From positions 186,001 to 250,000 of the forward strand of contig NZ_FSRM01000001.1 in assembly GCF_900141745.1 (NCBI RefSeq): 64,000 nucleotides of DNA, in the 5' to 3' direction. Below the pieces are notes generated by a model. The model searched no databases. It saw only the letters and a program-made list of their open reading frames with translations, and had not been told where the DNA came from. Below, piece after piece: positions 37,725-47,393 of the stretch; positions within the stretch are counted from its first letter, which is position 1; every line of letters starts with the position of its first letter. Source of the DNA: Paraburkholderia phenazinium. GTDB lineage: Bacteria > Pseudomonadota > Gammaproteobacteria > Burkholderiales > Burkholderiaceae. Both the position numbers and the translations under genes were made by a program.

Positions 37725-38453
37725 ATGACGTTTCAGCAGGATCTTTTTCAAGGCAAAACCGCGGTGGTGACGGGTGGCACGCAAGGCATCGGGGCGGGAA
37801 TCGCGCGCCAGCTCGCCGCGCTTGGCGCTCGCGTGATTGCAGCGGGGCTCGCGCCAACGGATGCGCAGCGTAACGCCCTCGGAGCCGACATCGAAGTGGC
37901 CGCACTCGACGTCGGCTCGAACGACGAGGTCGCCGCGCTGTTCGCGCCACTCGCCTCGCTCGACATCCTGGTGAACTGCGCGGGGATGATCCGCCGTGTC
38001 GAGGAGCATCAGCTCGACGTATTCGAACAGGTCATCAATGTGAACCTGACGGGGACGATGCGCGCCTGCTCGGCGGCACGCGCTCTGCTGGGCAAAAGCC
38101 GCGGCACGATCGTCAACACGGCGTCAATGCTGAGCTTTTTTGGCGGCGGTCTGGTGCCGGCATATAGCGCGAGCAAAGGCGGTGTCGCGCAATTGACCAA
38201 GTCGCTCGCGCTGGCGTACGCGCAGGACGGGATTCGCGTGAACGCAGTCGCGCCCGGCTGGATCGCAACACCGCTCACGCAGGCGCTACAGGACGACGAA
38301 GGCCGCTCGCAGGCGATTCTGGAGCGTACGCCGCTCGGGCGCTGGGGCGAGCCGGAGGACGTGGCGCAAGCGGTGGTGTTCTTGTGCTCGCCCGCAGCGG
38401 CGTTTATCACCGGCACGATCGTGCCGGTCGACGGCGGGTATCTGGTGGCGTAA
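37725..38453 (+). CDS. SDR-family oxidoreductase
   Basis: A 242-residue classical short-chain dehydrogenase. The cofactor motif is VVTGGTQGIGAGIARQLA, the NAG-like motif is LVNCAGMI, and the catalytic YxxxK is AYSASKGGVAQLTKSLA, with the Ser in NTASMLS. It ends with a typical SDR C-terminus (ITGTIVPVDGGYLVA). It follows the MFS gene by 43 bp, and both probably serve one catabolic route. Confidence 0.87.
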   Translation: MTFQQDLFQGKTAVVTGGTQGIGAGIARQLAALGARVIAAGLAPTDAQRNALGADIEVAALDVGSNDEVAALFAPLASLDILVNCAGMIRRVEEHQLDVFEQVINVNLTGTMRACSAARALLGKSRGTIVNTASMLSFFGGGLVPAYSASKGGVAQLTKSLALAYAQDGIRVNAVAPGWIATPLTQALQDDEGRSQAILERTPLGRWGEPEDVAQAVVFLCSPAAAFITGTIVPVDGGYLVA

Positions 38454-38504
38454 GCGGCGGCCGATATCAGGCGAGCGCCAGCGCCCTAACGGGCGCCGCC
38501 TGGG

Positions 38505-39128
38505 TTAGACCGGCAAACCGAGCTCGCGCAGCTTCGCTTCTGTCTGCGCTGCAGACGTGTGATGGATGGCGTTCCAGCCGAGCGCAGTCGCGGCCGCGAC
38601 GTTCCTCGTGACATCGTCGATAAACACCAGTTCCTGCGCTTCGATGCCGGGCAGTTGAACCTCGATGCGCCGCTGCATTTCAGCAAAGATCGCCGGATCA
38701 GGCTTGACCATTTTGACGCGGCCGGACACCACGACGTCGCGGAAGCGCCGTAGCACCGGGAAGTTCTCCCACGCATACGGAAACGTCTCGTCGGACCAGT
38801 TGGTGAGACCGAACAGCGGCACGCCCGCTGCATCGAGCTTGTCGAGGACCGTCACGGTGTCCTCGAGCACGCCGCGGATCATCTCGTGCCAGCGCTCGTA
38901 GAACGCGCGGATCAGCGGCTCGTGATCGGGAAACTGCGCGATCAGTTCGGCCGTGCCGTCCGCGATCGTCTGACCGCCATCCTGACGAAGGATCCACTCC
39001 ATCGAACAGACATGCGTCAGAAACCAGCGGCGCTCGGTCTCGTCCGGGATCAGTTCGCCAAACAGATATTCAGGGCTCCAGTCGATCAGCACGCCGCCGA
39101 AGTCGAACACCACCGCCTTGATGCTCAT
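38505..39128 (-). CDS. HAD-family hydrolase
   Basis: A 207-residue HAD-superfamily protein. The nucleophile motif is VVFDFGGVLIDWSP: the first Asp is present, the second is replaced by Gly, as in the haloacid dehalogenase/YihX-like branch. Motif II is GLTNWSDE, Lys is in VKMVKPDPAIF, and the acidic motif is LVFIDDVTRN. The substrate is unknown. I chose ATG 39128 (MSIKAVVFDFGGV); it overlaps the isochorismatase stop by 4 bp, so they are coupled. Confidence 0.82.
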   Translation of the reverse strand: MSIKAVVFDFGGVLIDWSPEYLFGELIPDETERRWFLTHVCSMEWILRQDGGQTIADGTAELIAQFPDHEPLIRAFYERWHEMIRGVLEDTVTVLDKLDAAGVPLFGLTNWSDETFPYAWENFPVLRRFRDVVVSGRVKMVKPDPAIFAEMQRRIEVQLPGIEAQELVFIDDVTRNVAAATALGWNAIHHTSAAQTEAKLRELGLPV

Positions 39129-39676
39129 GCGAACTCCGTGGCAAGAACGTCGGCGAGCGGGCGAACCGAGACGCGGTTGCCCTGCAGTGAGGAATGCTCC
39201 CACACGCGGTTGTAGTGCGCGACGATCTGTTCGGGCGTGAGCTGTGAAGTCCGCTGGGTGGTGTGAAGATCGGAGACGACTGTCGTCCGGTAGCCGAGCA
39301 AGGCAGCGCGGCGCGCGCCGGTGTCGATGCAAAACTCGGTGGCGTAACCGCAGATCACCAGACGGTCGATGCCGAGCCGGTCCAGGTGCGCTTTAAGCGG
39401 AGTCTCGTGAAACGAATCGCCAACCGATTTCCTGATGAGTGTGTCGCCGCCGGTGCGCACGAGGCCGGCTGGCAGTTGCCAGCCCTCGCTGCCGTACTCG
39501 ACTTCCTCGTCGCCCTCTTCATCGTGCTGGACGATGAAGACCGGCGCGCCCGCTGCGCGCGCCGCCGCCGTCAGACGGTTGATGCCGTCGATCACCTCAG
39601 CGCCGCGATACGCGGCGTTCGTGCCGGAGAAGAACGCATATTGCACATCGATCACCACTACTGCCACGCCCGTCAT
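39125..39676 (-). CDS. Isochorismatase-family cysteine hydrolase
   Basis: A 183-residue protein. The catalytic Asp is in VVVIDVQYAFFSG and the nucleophilic Cys in GYATEFCIDTGARRAALLGY, with LVICG before it. Such enzymes hydrolyse amides (nicotinamidase-like, ureidoacrylate). I chose ATG 39676 because AGGAG lies 9 nt upstream; the alternative GTG at 39685 is three codons longer. It overlaps the HAD gene by 4 bp and follows the aminopeptidase. Confidence 0.82.
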   Translation of the reverse strand: MTGVAVVVIDVQYAFFSGTNAAYRGAEVIDGINRLTAAARAAGAPVFIVQHDEEGDEEVEYGSEGWQLPAGLVRTGGDTLIRKSVGDSFHETPLKAHLDRLGIDRLVICGYATEFCIDTGARRAALLGYRTTVVSDLHTTQRTSQLTPEQIVAHYNRVWEHSSLQGNRVSVRPLADVLATEFA

Positions 39677-39742
39677 CTGTAGCACTCCTCGTAATCGAAT
39701 CGAACCGCAACGGCGCGCGACGCGCTATCTCCCGCAAGTCGC

Positions 39743-41557
39743 CTAGACGGCCTGCGTTCGCGTCTCCAGCCACGCCTTCGCTTCGCCCGACACATGCGGC
39801 GAAATCCGCGTGCGCACCATCTCGTGATACGCGTTCAGCCATGCACGCTCGTCCTCGCGCAGCATCGACAGGTCGAAGCAGCGCGTATCGATCGGACACA
39901 GCGTCAGCGTCTCGAACTTGAGGAAATCGCCGAACTCGGTTTTCTCGGCCGCGCGGTTCAGCACGAGGTTCTCGATCCGCACGCCCCACTTGCCCGGCCG
40001 GTAAATACCCGGTTCGACCGAGGTGATCATGCCCTCTTCCATTGCCGTGAACGGTTCGGCCGGCGCGTAGTGCGAAATGATCTGCGGGCCTTCGTGCACG
40101 TTCAGGAAGTAGCCGACACCATGCCCGGTACCGTGACCGTAATCGGCCCCGGCTTCCCAGATCGGCGCGCGCGCGATCGAGTCGAGCATCGGCGAGCGGA
40201 TGCCGCGCGGAAACCGCGCCCGCGACAGCGCCATCATCCCCTTCAGCACCACCGTGCAATCGCGTCGCTGCGCGTCGCTCAGCGTGCCGACCGGCACGAC
40301 CCGCGTGATATCCGTCGTGCCCGTCAGATACTGGGCGCCCGAGTCGATCAGCAGCAGGCCGTTGCCTTCGATGGTCGAATGCGACGCCGCGCTCGCGCGA
40401 TAGTGCGGCATCGCGCCATTGGCGTTGAAGCCGGCGATGGTCGCAAAGCTCAGCGAAATGAAATCCGGACGACGGGCACGAGCGGCCGTCAGACGTTCGT
40501 CCACGGTCAGCTCGGTGATCGTTTCGCGACCCTGCGCGCCTTCGAACCAGGCGAAGAATTCGGTGAGCGCCGCGCCGTCCTGCTCCATCGTCGCGCGTAC
40601 GTGCTCGGCATCCGCCTCGGTCTTGCGCGATTTAAGGAAGGTGGACGGATTCACTGCCTCGACGATGTTCACCGTCGTCGGCACCGACTGCAGCAGGCCA
40701 TACGTGATCCGGCGCGGATCGATCAGCAGGCTCGCGCCGCCAGGCAACCCCGCGAGGGCTGCGGCGGCCTTGCCATACGATTCGACATGGATGCCGTCGC
40801 GCGCCAGCGCTTCAGCCAGCGCCCGCGGCACCTTGCCGTCGGCCACGAACAGCGAGACGCGGTCCAGTCCGATCAGCGCATGCGCAACGAATACCGGGTT
40901 GTAGCTGACGTCGGCGCCGCGCAGGTTGAACAGCCACGCGAGATCGTCGAGCGTCGAAATGAAGTGCCATTGCGCGCCCTTGTCCTGCATCGCACGGCGA
41001 ATCTGGTCGAGTTTCTCGGAACGGGCCACGGTGGCGTGCGGCGCGGTGTGCTCGAACACCTTTTCGGTGGGCAGCGCCGGCCGCTGGAGCCAGATGGCAT
41101 CGAACAGATCGACGTCGGTGCGCAGCTTTACGCCGTACGCGCTCAGCGCGTGCGTCAGCGAGCGTGCGGCGGCCAGCCCCAGCACCGCACCGTCGACACC
41201 GACGGTCGCGCCAGCCGGCAGGTTTTGCGCCATCCATTCGAAGTGCGGCTGCGACTGCTGGCCGCCGAACATCTTCATCAACTCGACGCCGGTGCCGGCC
41301 AGTTGCGCTTCGGCCTGCTCCCAATAACGGCTATCGGTCCACAAGCCGGCAAAGCTGTCTGTCACGACCAGCGTGCCGGCCGAGCCGGTGAAACCCGATA
41401 GCCATTGGCGACCCTGCCAGCGTCCCGGCAGATACTCGGACAGGTGAGGATCGGCAGACGGAACCAGATAGGCCGCGAGGCCCTCGCGCGTCATCGCGCC
41501 ACGCAGGTGGGCGATCCGCTCGGGAACGGAAGAGGTTTCGGGAAGTCGGGCATTCAT
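39743..41557 (-). CDS. M24-family Xaa-Pro aminopeptidase
   Basis: A 604-residue three-domain aminopeptidase P, close to the eukaryotic XPNPEP1 type in length. Two creatinase N-terminal domains precede the pita-bread catalytic domain. Metal ligands are visible in LLIDSGAQYLTGTTDITRV (Asp pair), YGHGTGHGVGYFLNVHEGPQ (His), and the C-terminal Glu of MITSVEPGIYRPG. The enzyme removes N-terminal residues before proline. The start at 41557 is preceded by AGGTGAATCTG; a longer frame begins at 41572. Confidence 0.9.
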   Translation of the reverse strand: MNARLPETSSVPERIAHLRGAMTREGLAAYLVPSADPHLSEYLPGRWQGRQWLSGFTGSAGTLVVTDSFAGLWTDSRYWEQAEAQLAGTGVELMKMFGGQQSQPHFEWMAQNLPAGATVGVDGAVLGLAAARSLTHALSAYGVKLRTDVDLFDAIWLQRPALPTEKVFEHTAPHATVARSEKLDQIRRAMQDKGAQWHFISTLDDLAWLFNLRGADVSYNPVFVAHALIGLDRVSLFVADGKVPRALAEALARDGIHVESYGKAAAALAGLPGGASLLIDPRRITYGLLQSVPTTVNIVEAVNPSTFLKSRKTEADAEHVRATMEQDGAALTEFFAWFEGAQGRETITELTVDERLTAARARRPDFISLSFATIAGFNANGAMPHYRASAASHSTIEGNGLLLIDSGAQYLTGTTDITRVVPVGTLSDAQRRDCTVVLKGMMALSRARFPRGIRSPMLDSIARAPIWEAGADYGHGTGHGVGYFLNVHEGPQIISHYAPAEPFTAMEEGMITSVEPGIYRPGKWGVRIENLVLNRAAEKTEFGDFLKFETLTLCPIDTRCFDLSMLREDERAWLNAYHEMVRTRISPHVSGEAKAWLETRTQAV

Positions 41558-41575
41558 CAGATTCACCTGCAAAGT

Positions 41576-41830
41576 TCAGCGACGGGAGAACAAGCCGACC
41601 GTCACGGCAACGGCAATCAACGCAACAGCCGTACACACCGGCCATTCGAGCGTATCACCATCATGGAAGAGACCAGTCACGTTGCCGGCCAGGCTGGCGA
41701 ACACTGCGCCCAGCACACCCATCAGCAACGCCACCCAGATACGTGCCCGGCTCGCGCGCCGCAGCGGATGGAACCACCAGCCCGCAAGGCCGACGGCCAC
41801 GCCCAGCAACACGATACCAGGCCAACCCAT
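41576..41830 (-). CDS. Small membrane protein, three predicted helices
   Basis: An 84-residue hydrophobic protein with helices near residues 5-20, 31-50 and 63-80, separated by a short basic loop (HPLRRASRARI). It resembles the YeaQ/YmgE/transglycosylase-associated stress-response membrane proteins in length and pattern, but I cannot confirm the family. It ends 18 bp before the aminopeptidase start and probably shares its transcript. Confidence 0.6.
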   Translation of the reverse strand: MGWPGIVLLGVAVGLAGWWFHPLRRASRARIWVALLMGVLGAVFASLAGNVTGLFHDGDTLEWPVCTAVALIAVAVTVGLFSRR

Positions 41831-42023
41831 CAGTAGGGGACCTCACTCACTTTCGGACTCTTCCCATATGCGCAAAGCGTTCGGACAGCTAGCATTTTTC
41901 TCTCGTTAATTATAAAGGTCAGCACGGCGCTTCCCGCATAGCGGTCGAGTTTAGGGGCCGGGGTCACATTTAGGCAAGCCGAAAGGAATGCCGCCCACGC
42001 CCGCCACGCTGAAATCGCGTTCT

Positions 42024-42731
42024 ATGCGAATCGCTCTCATCGAGCCTGACCCGCGCCACGCGGAACTGGTCGACCGGCTGATTTTCGCCGGCGGCCACGG
42101 CTGCCAACACTTCATCGCCAGCGAGCCGTTCCTGGTGCACGCGGCCAGCCAGTTCTTCGATCTCCTGTTGACCGATAGTTGGGCAGGCGACCGCTCTGCC
42201 GAAGATGTCATCCCTCGGGCGCGCAGCGTTCTGCCGGGCTTGCCGGTCATCATGCTGATGTCGGCGCCGCGCGAAAGTGAGATTGTCGCAGCACTTCATG
42301 CCGGCGCCGACGATTGTCTGGTTAAACCGGTACGTGGGCCGGAAATGCTAGCCCGTGTCGAGGCGCTGCTGCGACGCGCCGGACTGCGCCGTCCGCCCAA
42401 CCGCCGGCTCGATGTGTTCGGCGGTTATGCATTCGACGCCGCGCACTTTACCGTTACATTCCTTGAACAGACAGTGGCACTAACCCCCAAGGAATTCCGT
42501 TTCGCGCTTCTACTGTTTATTAATGTGTCGCGGCCGGTGTCGCGTGTGCACATTCTCGAAACAGTCTGGGGCCGCCGGCGTGACGTAAGATCGCGTACGC
42601 TCGACACGCACGCGTCGCGGGTGCGCACCAAACTGCAGTTGCGGCCTGAGCATGGCTATTTGCTGACCCCGCTCTACGGCTATGGTTACCAGCTCGACGC
42701 AGTCCCGCCGGAACGCGCCGTGGGAGCCTGA
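42024..42731 (+). CDS. OmpR/PhoB-type response regulator (orphan)
   Basis: A 235-residue regulator. The receiver domain has the acidic pair in ALIEPDPRHAE, the phospho-acceptor Asp in DLLLTDSW, Ser in VIMLMSAPRE and Lys in DCLVKPV. The winged helix ends with SRTLDTHASRVRTKLQL and a GYGYQL hairpin. No histidine kinase is adjacent, so its partner is unknown. I chose ATG 42024 (MRIALIEPD); an in-frame ATG at 41988 is also possible. It lies just upstream of hemA. Confidence 0.85.
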   Translation: MRIALIEPDPRHAELVDRLIFAGGHGCQHFIASEPFLVHAASQFFDLLLTDSWAGDRSAEDVIPRARSVLPGLPVIMLMSAPRESEIVAALHAGADDCLVKPVRGPEMLARVEALLRRAGLRRPPNRRLDVFGGYAFDAAHFTVTFLEQTVALTPKEFRFALLLFINVSRPVSRVHILETVWGRRRDVRSRTLDTHASRVRTKLQLRPEHGYLLTPLYGYGYQLDAVPPERAVGA

Positions 42732-42765
42732 AGCGGCCGTAGAACTGAAAGAAATGCGAAAACGC

Positions 42766-42771
42766 TATAAT
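42766..42771 (+). promoter_or_regulatory. Consensus -10 box TATAAT for the hemA operon
   Basis: A perfect TATAAT lies 25 nt before the hemA ATG, giving a short leader. The -35 region (around AGAACTGAAA) is poor. This likely drives hemA-prfA-prmC. Confidence 0.5.
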
Positions 42772-42796
42772 ATTGGGCTAAACCATAGTCCCGCAC

Positions 42797-44083
42797 ATGC
42801 AGCTTCTAACGATCGGAATCAATCACCACACCGCGCCCGTCGCCTTGCGCGAACGCGTGGCGTTTCCGCTCGAACAGATCAAACCTGCATTGGCAACCTT
42901 CAAGGACATCTGGCTCGGCCCCGCCGCCCGGAGCGCGCCTGAAGCAGCCATTCTCTCCACCTGCAACCGCACCGAGCTCTATTGCGCGACCGACGATCAT
43001 GCGGTCCGCGAGGCGGCTATCCAGTGGTTTTCGCAGTATCACAAGCTGCCGGTCAGTGAACTGGCGCCGCACGTGTACGCGCTGCCGCAGTCGGAAGCCG
43101 TGCGTCACGCGTTCCGGGTCGCGTCGGGGCTCGATTCGATGGTGCTGGGCGAGACGCAGATCGTCGGGCAAATGAAGGACGCCGTGCGCACGGCTTCGGA
43201 AGCCGGCGCCCTGGGCACCTATCTGAACCAGTTGTTCCAGCGCACCTTCGCGGTGGCGAAGGAAGTCCGCAGCACCACCGAAATCGGGGCGCAATCGGTT
43301 TCGATGGCGGCAGCAGCCGTGCGGCTCGCGCAGCGCATCTTCGACAAGGTGTCGAACCAGCGCGTGCTGTTCATCGGCGCGGGAGAAATGATCGAGCTGT
43401 GCGCGACGCACTTCGCGGCCCAGCAGCCGCGCGAGCTGGTGGTGGCGAACCGCACCGCGGAGCGCGGCACGCGACTCGCCGAGCGCTTCAACGGCCGGGC
43501 GATCCCGCTATCTGAACTGCCCACGCGGATGCACGAGTTCGACATCATCGTCTCGTGTACTGCTTCCACGTTGCCGATCATCGGTCTGGGCGCGGTCGAG
43601 CGCGCGGTGAAAGCGCGCCGCCACCGGCCTATTTTCATGGTCGACCTGGCGGTGCCGCGTGACATCGAGCCGGAAGTCGGCAAGCTTCAGGACGTGTTCC
43701 TCTACACCGTCGACGATCTCGGCGCCATCGTGCGTGAAGGCAACGCCTCGCGTCAGGCGGCGGTCGCACAGGCCGAAGCGATCATCGAAACCCGGGTGCA
43801 GAATTTCATGCAGTGGCTCGACGCGCGCAGCATCGTGCCGGTGATCCGTCATATGCATACGCAGGCGGATCTGCTGCGCCGGGCCGAAGTCGAACGCGCG
43901 CAAAAGGCGCTCGCGCGCGGCGAGGATCCGGCTGCCGTGATCGAGGCGCTGTCGCAGGCGCTGACCAACAAGCTGATCCATGGTCCGACGCACGCACTCA
44001 ATCGCGCCAGCAGCGAGAATCGCGATAAGCTCATCGAACTGATGGGCGGTTTCTACAAACATTCCGGCTCTTCGGAACGTTAG
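42797..44083 (+). CDS. hemA: Glutamyl-tRNA reductase
   Basis: A 428-residue enzyme that reduces glutamyl-tRNA to glutamate-1-semialdehyde, the first step of the C5 haem pathway. The N-terminal [17 protein letters not shown], the catalytic Cys in [11 protein letters not shown] (about residue 56) and the NADPH motif [17 protein letters not shown] are all present. A C-terminal dimerisation helix follows. It starts the run hemA, prfA, prmC, grxD, ubiX. Confidence 0.95.
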   Translation: MQLLTIGINHHTAPVALRERVAFPLEQIKPALATFKDIWLGPAARSAPEAAILSTCNRTELYCATDDHAVREAAIQWFSQYHKLPVSELAPHVYALPQSEAVRHAFRVASGLDSMVLGETQIVGQMKDAVRTASEAGALGTYLNQLFQRTFAVAKEVRSTTEIGAQSVSMAAAAVRLAQRIFDKVSNQRVLFIGAGEMIELCATHFAAQQPRELVVANRTAERGTRLAERFNGRAIPLSELPTRMHEFDIIVSCTASTLPIIGLGAVERAVKARRHRPIFMVDLAVPRDIEPEVGKLQDVFLYTVDDLGAIVREGNASRQAAVAQAEAIIETRVQNFMQWLDARSIVPVIRHMHTQADLLRRAEVERAQKALARGEDPAAVIEALSQALTNKLIHGPTHALNRASSENRDKLIELMGGFYKHSGSSER

Positions 44084-44208
44084 CGGCGCTGCCGCTGCGC
44101 GCCGCCTCGCCATGTGAGTTCGCTTAGGCAGGCCGGCGCCAACCTCCAGGGCTTGCGCCCGCCTCCCCAGTTACGCCATCCTTTCCGGAGCCCGCTCCGT
44201 ACCGTCCG

Positions 44209-45291
44209 ATGAAAACGAGCATGCAAAGCAAGCTCGACCAGCTCACCACCCGGCTGGCCGAACTGAACGATCTGTTGAGCCGCGAGGACGTCACCTCGAA
44301 TCTCGACCAATACCGCAAGCTGACGCGTGAACACGCCGAGCTCGGGCCGGTGGTCGAGCACTACGCGCTGTGGCGCCAGGCCAGCAACGACGCAATCACC
44401 GCGCAGGAACTGCTGGCGGACGCGGGAATGCGCGATTTCGCCGAAGAAGAGATCCGCGCGGCCCGCGAGCGGATGGAGCAACTCGGCGCCGAGCTGCAGA
44501 AAATGCTGCTGCCGAAAGACCCCAACGACGATCGCAATATCTTCCTCGAAATCCGCGCCGGCACGGGCGGCGACGAGTCTGCGCTGTTCGCGGGTGATCT
44601 GCTGCGGATGTATCTGCGCTTCGCCGAACGCAACCGTTGGCAGGTCGAAATGATGTCGGCCAGCGAATCGGATCTGGGCGGCTACAAGGAAGTGATCGTG
44701 CGGATCGCCGGGGAAGCGGCGTATTCGAAGCTCAAGTTCGAGTCTGGCGGCCATCGCGTGCAGCGCGTGCCGGCGACTGAAACCCAAGGGCGAATCCACA
44801 CTTCGGCATGTACGGTCGCGGTGATGCCGGAAGCGGATGAGATCGGCGAAGTGGAGATCAATCCAGCCGATCTGCGTATCGATACGTTCCGCGCGTCGGG
44901 TGCCGGCGGTCAGCACATCAACAAGACCGATTCGGCCGTGCGGGTGACCCACCTGCCGACCGGCATCGTCGTGGAGTGCCAGGACGATCGCTCGCAGCAC
45001 AAGAACAAGGATCGCGCGCTGAAGGTGCTTGCCGCTCGTATCAAGGACAAGCAGTATCACGAGCAGCACGCCAAGGAAGCCGCGACCCGCAAGAGTCTGA
45101 TCGGCTCGGGCGACCGCTCGGAGCGCATCCGTACCTACAACTTCCCCCAGGGGCGTCTCACCGATCACCGTATCAACCTGACACTGTACCGCCTCGAGTC
45201 GATCATGGACGGCGATCTCGACGAACTGATCGCCGCGCTGGTCAGCGAGCATCAGGCTGAGTTGCTGGCGTCGCTCGGCGATGCGGACTAA
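44209..45291 (+). CDS. prfA: Peptide chain release factor 1
   Basis: A 360-residue class I release factor that reads UAA and UAG. The tripeptide anticodon region [18 protein letters not shown] has PAT as expected for RF1. The catalytic GGQ is in [18 protein letters not shown]. The length is that of E. coli RF1. Its stop is 29 bp before the prmC start, and PrmC methylates the GGQ Gln. Confidence 0.95.
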   Translation: MKTSMQSKLDQLTTRLAELNDLLSREDVTSNLDQYRKLTREHAELGPVVEHYALWRQASNDAITAQELLADAGMRDFAEEEIRAARERMEQLGAELQKMLLPKDPNDDRNIFLEIRAGTGGDESALFAGDLLRMYLRFAERNRWQVEMMSASESDLGGYKEVIVRIAGEAAYSKLKFESGGHRVQRVPATETQGRIHTSACTVAVMPEADEIGEVEINPADLRIDTFRASGAGGQHINKTDSAVRVTHLPTGIVVECQDDRSQHKNKDRALKVLAARIKDKQYHEQHAKEAATRKSLIGSGDRSERIRTYNFPQGRLTDHRINLTLYRLESIMDGDLDELIAALVSEHQAELLASLGDAD

Positions 45292-45320
45292 GCGCATTGG
45301 CTGGAGGCGAAACCACCGCC

Positions 45321-46175
45321 ATGCCCATGAATAACGTCGCCGGCCTGCTGCGCACCTCGGCCCTGCCGCCGCTCGAAGCGCGGATCCTGCTCGGGCACGC
45401 GCTCGGCTGGCGCCGCACCGAGTTGATCATGCGCAGCGACGAGCCGCTCGACGCCGAACCCGTGGCGCGTTTTCAGGCACTAGAGGCACGGCGTGTCGCC
45501 GGTGAACCGGTGGCGCAACTGATCGGCGCGCGCGAATTCTTCGGGCTCGATTTCGAAGTGACGCCGGATGTGCTGATCCCGCGGCCGGAAACCGAATTGC
45601 TGGTCGAAACCGCGCTGGCGGCGCTGGACGGGATCGCGCGGCCGCGTGTGCTCGATCTCGGCACGGGCACCGGCGCGATCGCAGTCGCCATCGCCTCGGT
45701 CAGGCCCGATGCGCAGGTCTGGGCCGTCGACCGTTCAGGTGAAGCGTTGGTCGTCGCCGCTCGCAATGCCGCCCGGCTGCTGGACGCGGCGCGCCCCGGC
45801 GGCCCTGTGCAGCTAGTGCGCAGCGACTGGTACGGCGCGCTCGAGCGCGCGCTGCGCTTTGACGTGATCGTTAGTAATCCACCGTATATTGCCAGCGGCG
45901 ACCCGCATCTGACGGAAGGCGACTTGCGCTTCGAACCGCGCGGTGCCTTGACCGATGAGGCGGACGGCCTCAGCGCGATCCGCGCCATCATCGCCGGCGC
46001 GCCCACTCGCTTCGACGAACAACGCGGCGGGGTGCTTTGGCTCGAACACGGCTACGATCAGGCCGCAGCCGTGCGCATGCTGCTGGTTCAAGCCGGTTTC
46101 GCAGCCGTGCGCTCGGAATGCGATCTTGCCGGGATCGAACGCATCAGCGGCGGCGAGTGGCAAGCGGGCGTATAA
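45321..46175 (+). CDS. prmC: Release factor glutamine methyltransferase
   Basis: A 284-residue SAM-dependent methyltransferase that modifies the Gln of the GGQ motif in RF1 and RF2. The helical N-terminal domain is followed by [26 protein letters not shown], the SAM motif [16 protein letters not shown], and the substrate-gripping [12 protein letters not shown] chose ATG 45321 (MPMNNVAG) because GGAGG lies 13 nt upstream; an in-frame start at 45297 is less likely. It is adjacent to prfA. Confidence 0.93.
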   Translation: MPMNNVAGLLRTSALPPLEARILLGHALGWRRTELIMRSDEPLDAEPVARFQALEARRVAGEPVAQLIGAREFFGLDFEVTPDVLIPRPETELLVETALAALDGIARPRVLDLGTGTGAIAVAIASVRPDAQVWAVDRSGEALVVAARNAARLLDAARPGGPVQLVRSDWYGALERALRFDVIVSNPPYIASGDPHLTEGDLRFEPRGALTDEADGLSAIRAIIAGAPTRFDEQRGGVLWLEHGYDQAAAVRMLLVQAGFAAVRSECDLAGIERISGGEWQAGV

Positions 46176-46234
46176 ACGAAGATCGCGCGAGATCCGCGCC
46201 GACACCGCCGTCAGCCCGTCGCAACGAAATCCGC

Positions 46235-46240
46235 TATCAT
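46235..46240 (+). promoter_or_regulatory. Candidate -10 box TATCAT before grxD
   Basis: TATCAT lies 42 nt before the grxD ATG in the prmC-grxD gap. No clear -35. It could give grxD-ubiX a promoter of their own. Confidence 0.3.
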
Positions 46241-46282
46241 TTCAATCTATCTCCACCACATTCCGGAACCGCAAGGTCAGCC

Positions 46283-46594
46283 ATGGATACGCAACAACGC
46301 ATCAAGCAAATCGTCGACGACAACGCCGTCGTGCTCTTCATGAAGGGCACCGCGCAGTTTCCGATGTGCGGCTTTTCGGGCCGCGCCATCCAGATCCTGA
46401 AGGCCTGCGGCGTCGACGCGCCCAAGACCGTCAACGTCCTCGAGGACGACGAAGTGCGCCAGGGCATCAAGGAATTCTCCAACTGGCCGACCATTCCCCA
46501 GCTCTACGTGAAGGGCGAGTTCATCGGCGGCTCGGACATCATGATGGAGATGTATCAGAACGGCGAACTGCAGCAGCTGTTTGCTGCAGCCTGA
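46283..46594 (+). CDS. grxD: Monothiol glutaredoxin GrxD
   Basis: A 103-residue monothiol glutaredoxin. The CGFS active site is in [21 protein letters not shown], and the glutathione-binding [19 protein letters not shown] follows. It carries Fe-S clusters between scaffold and target proteins together with BolA-type partners. I chose ATG 46283 (MDTQQRIKQ), which gives the family length. Confidence 0.95.
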   Translation: MDTQQRIKQIVDDNAVVLFMKGTAQFPMCGFSGRAIQILKACGVDAPKTVNVLEDDEVRQGIKEFSNWPTIPQLYVKGEFIGGSDIMMEMYQNGELQQLFAAA

Positions 46595-46639
46595 TCGTCG
46601 CCTGCCGTTTCAGAAGCTGAACCTCAGGTGCCGCCAGCC

Positions 46640-47242
46640 ATGGAAACACGCGCTGCGGCGCCTCGCCGGCTGATCGTCGCGATCACCGGCGCGACCGGCG
46701 CCGTCTACGGCATCCGGTTGCTTGAAACGCTGCGCAGGTTGGGCGGCGTGGAATCCCATCTGCTGATTTCCAGCGCCGGCTGGCTTAATATCCAGCACGA
46801 ACTCCAGTTAAGCAAAGAAGACGTGCATCCGCTGGCGGATGTCGTCCATTCGGTGCGCGATGTGGGTGCGAGCATTGCATCCGGCTCGTTCTCGACCGAC
46901 GGCATGATCGTTGCGCCCTGCTCCATGAAGACGCTGGCAAGCATCGCCCACGGTCTCTCGGACAACCTGATCACCCGCGCCGCCGACGTTACGCTCAAGG
47001 AACGACGCCGCCTCGTGCTGATGGTGCGCGAAACGCCGCTAAACCTCGCGCATCTGCGCAATATGACCGCCGTCACCGAAATGGGCGGCGTGATCTTTCC
47101 GCCGCTGCCGGCCTTCTATAACCAGCCTGCTTCGATCGACGAGATGGTCGATCACACGGTAGCGCGCGTGCTGGATCTTTTTGCGCTGGGGCCATCGCTC
47201 TCACCCGCTTGGGCGGGGCTGCGCAACTCGCCGGCGAAATAG
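46640..47242 (+). CDS. ubiX: Flavin prenyltransferase UbiX
   Basis: A 200-residue flavin prenyltransferase that makes prenylated FMN for the UbiD decarboxylase. Visible blocks are VAITGATGAVYGIRLLETL, SGSFSTDGMIVAPCSMKTLASIAHG and RRLVLMVRETPLNLAHLRNM. The start could be ATG 46640 (preferred, with AGG upstream) or GTG 46628. It lies 45 bp after grxD. Confidence 0.92.
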   Translation: METRAAAPRRLIVAITGATGAVYGIRLLETLRRLGGVESHLLISSAGWLNIQHELQLSKEDVHPLADVVHSVRDVGASIASGSFSTDGMIVAPCSMKTLASIAHGLSDNLITRAADVTLKERRRLVLMVRETPLNLAHLRNMTAVTEMGGVIFPPLPAFYNQPASIDEMVDHTVARVLDLFALGPSLSPAWAGLRNSPAK

Positions 47243-47313
47243 TTCACCTGCGGTGCGGCTTGCGGGAAGCACGCCGATTGACAACCCGCGCGACGCAATC
47301 AAATCCGGATTGA

Positions 47314-47346
47314 CCCGTTTATCAAACGGGAGTGCGGCCTTATATT
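47314..47346 (+). promoter_or_regulatory. Inverted repeat and -10-like box before the DODA gene
   Basis: CCCGTTT-ATC-AAACGGG (47314-47330) is a perfect 7-bp inverted repeat, followed 10 nt later by TATATT (47341-47346), 48 nt before the ATG. The repeat would overlap the -35 region, as operators often do. No regulator gene is adjacent. Confidence 0.4.
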
Positions 47347-47393
47347 GGTAGCAACCCAACTTACGAGCCGCAGTTGCTGCGGACTTCGCTGCC

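Noticed and set aside
39794..41401. A 535-codon plus-strand frame opposite the Xaa-Pro aminopeptidase
   Set aside because: Arg-rich shadow frame; the minus-strand gene has all metal ligands of M24 peptidases.
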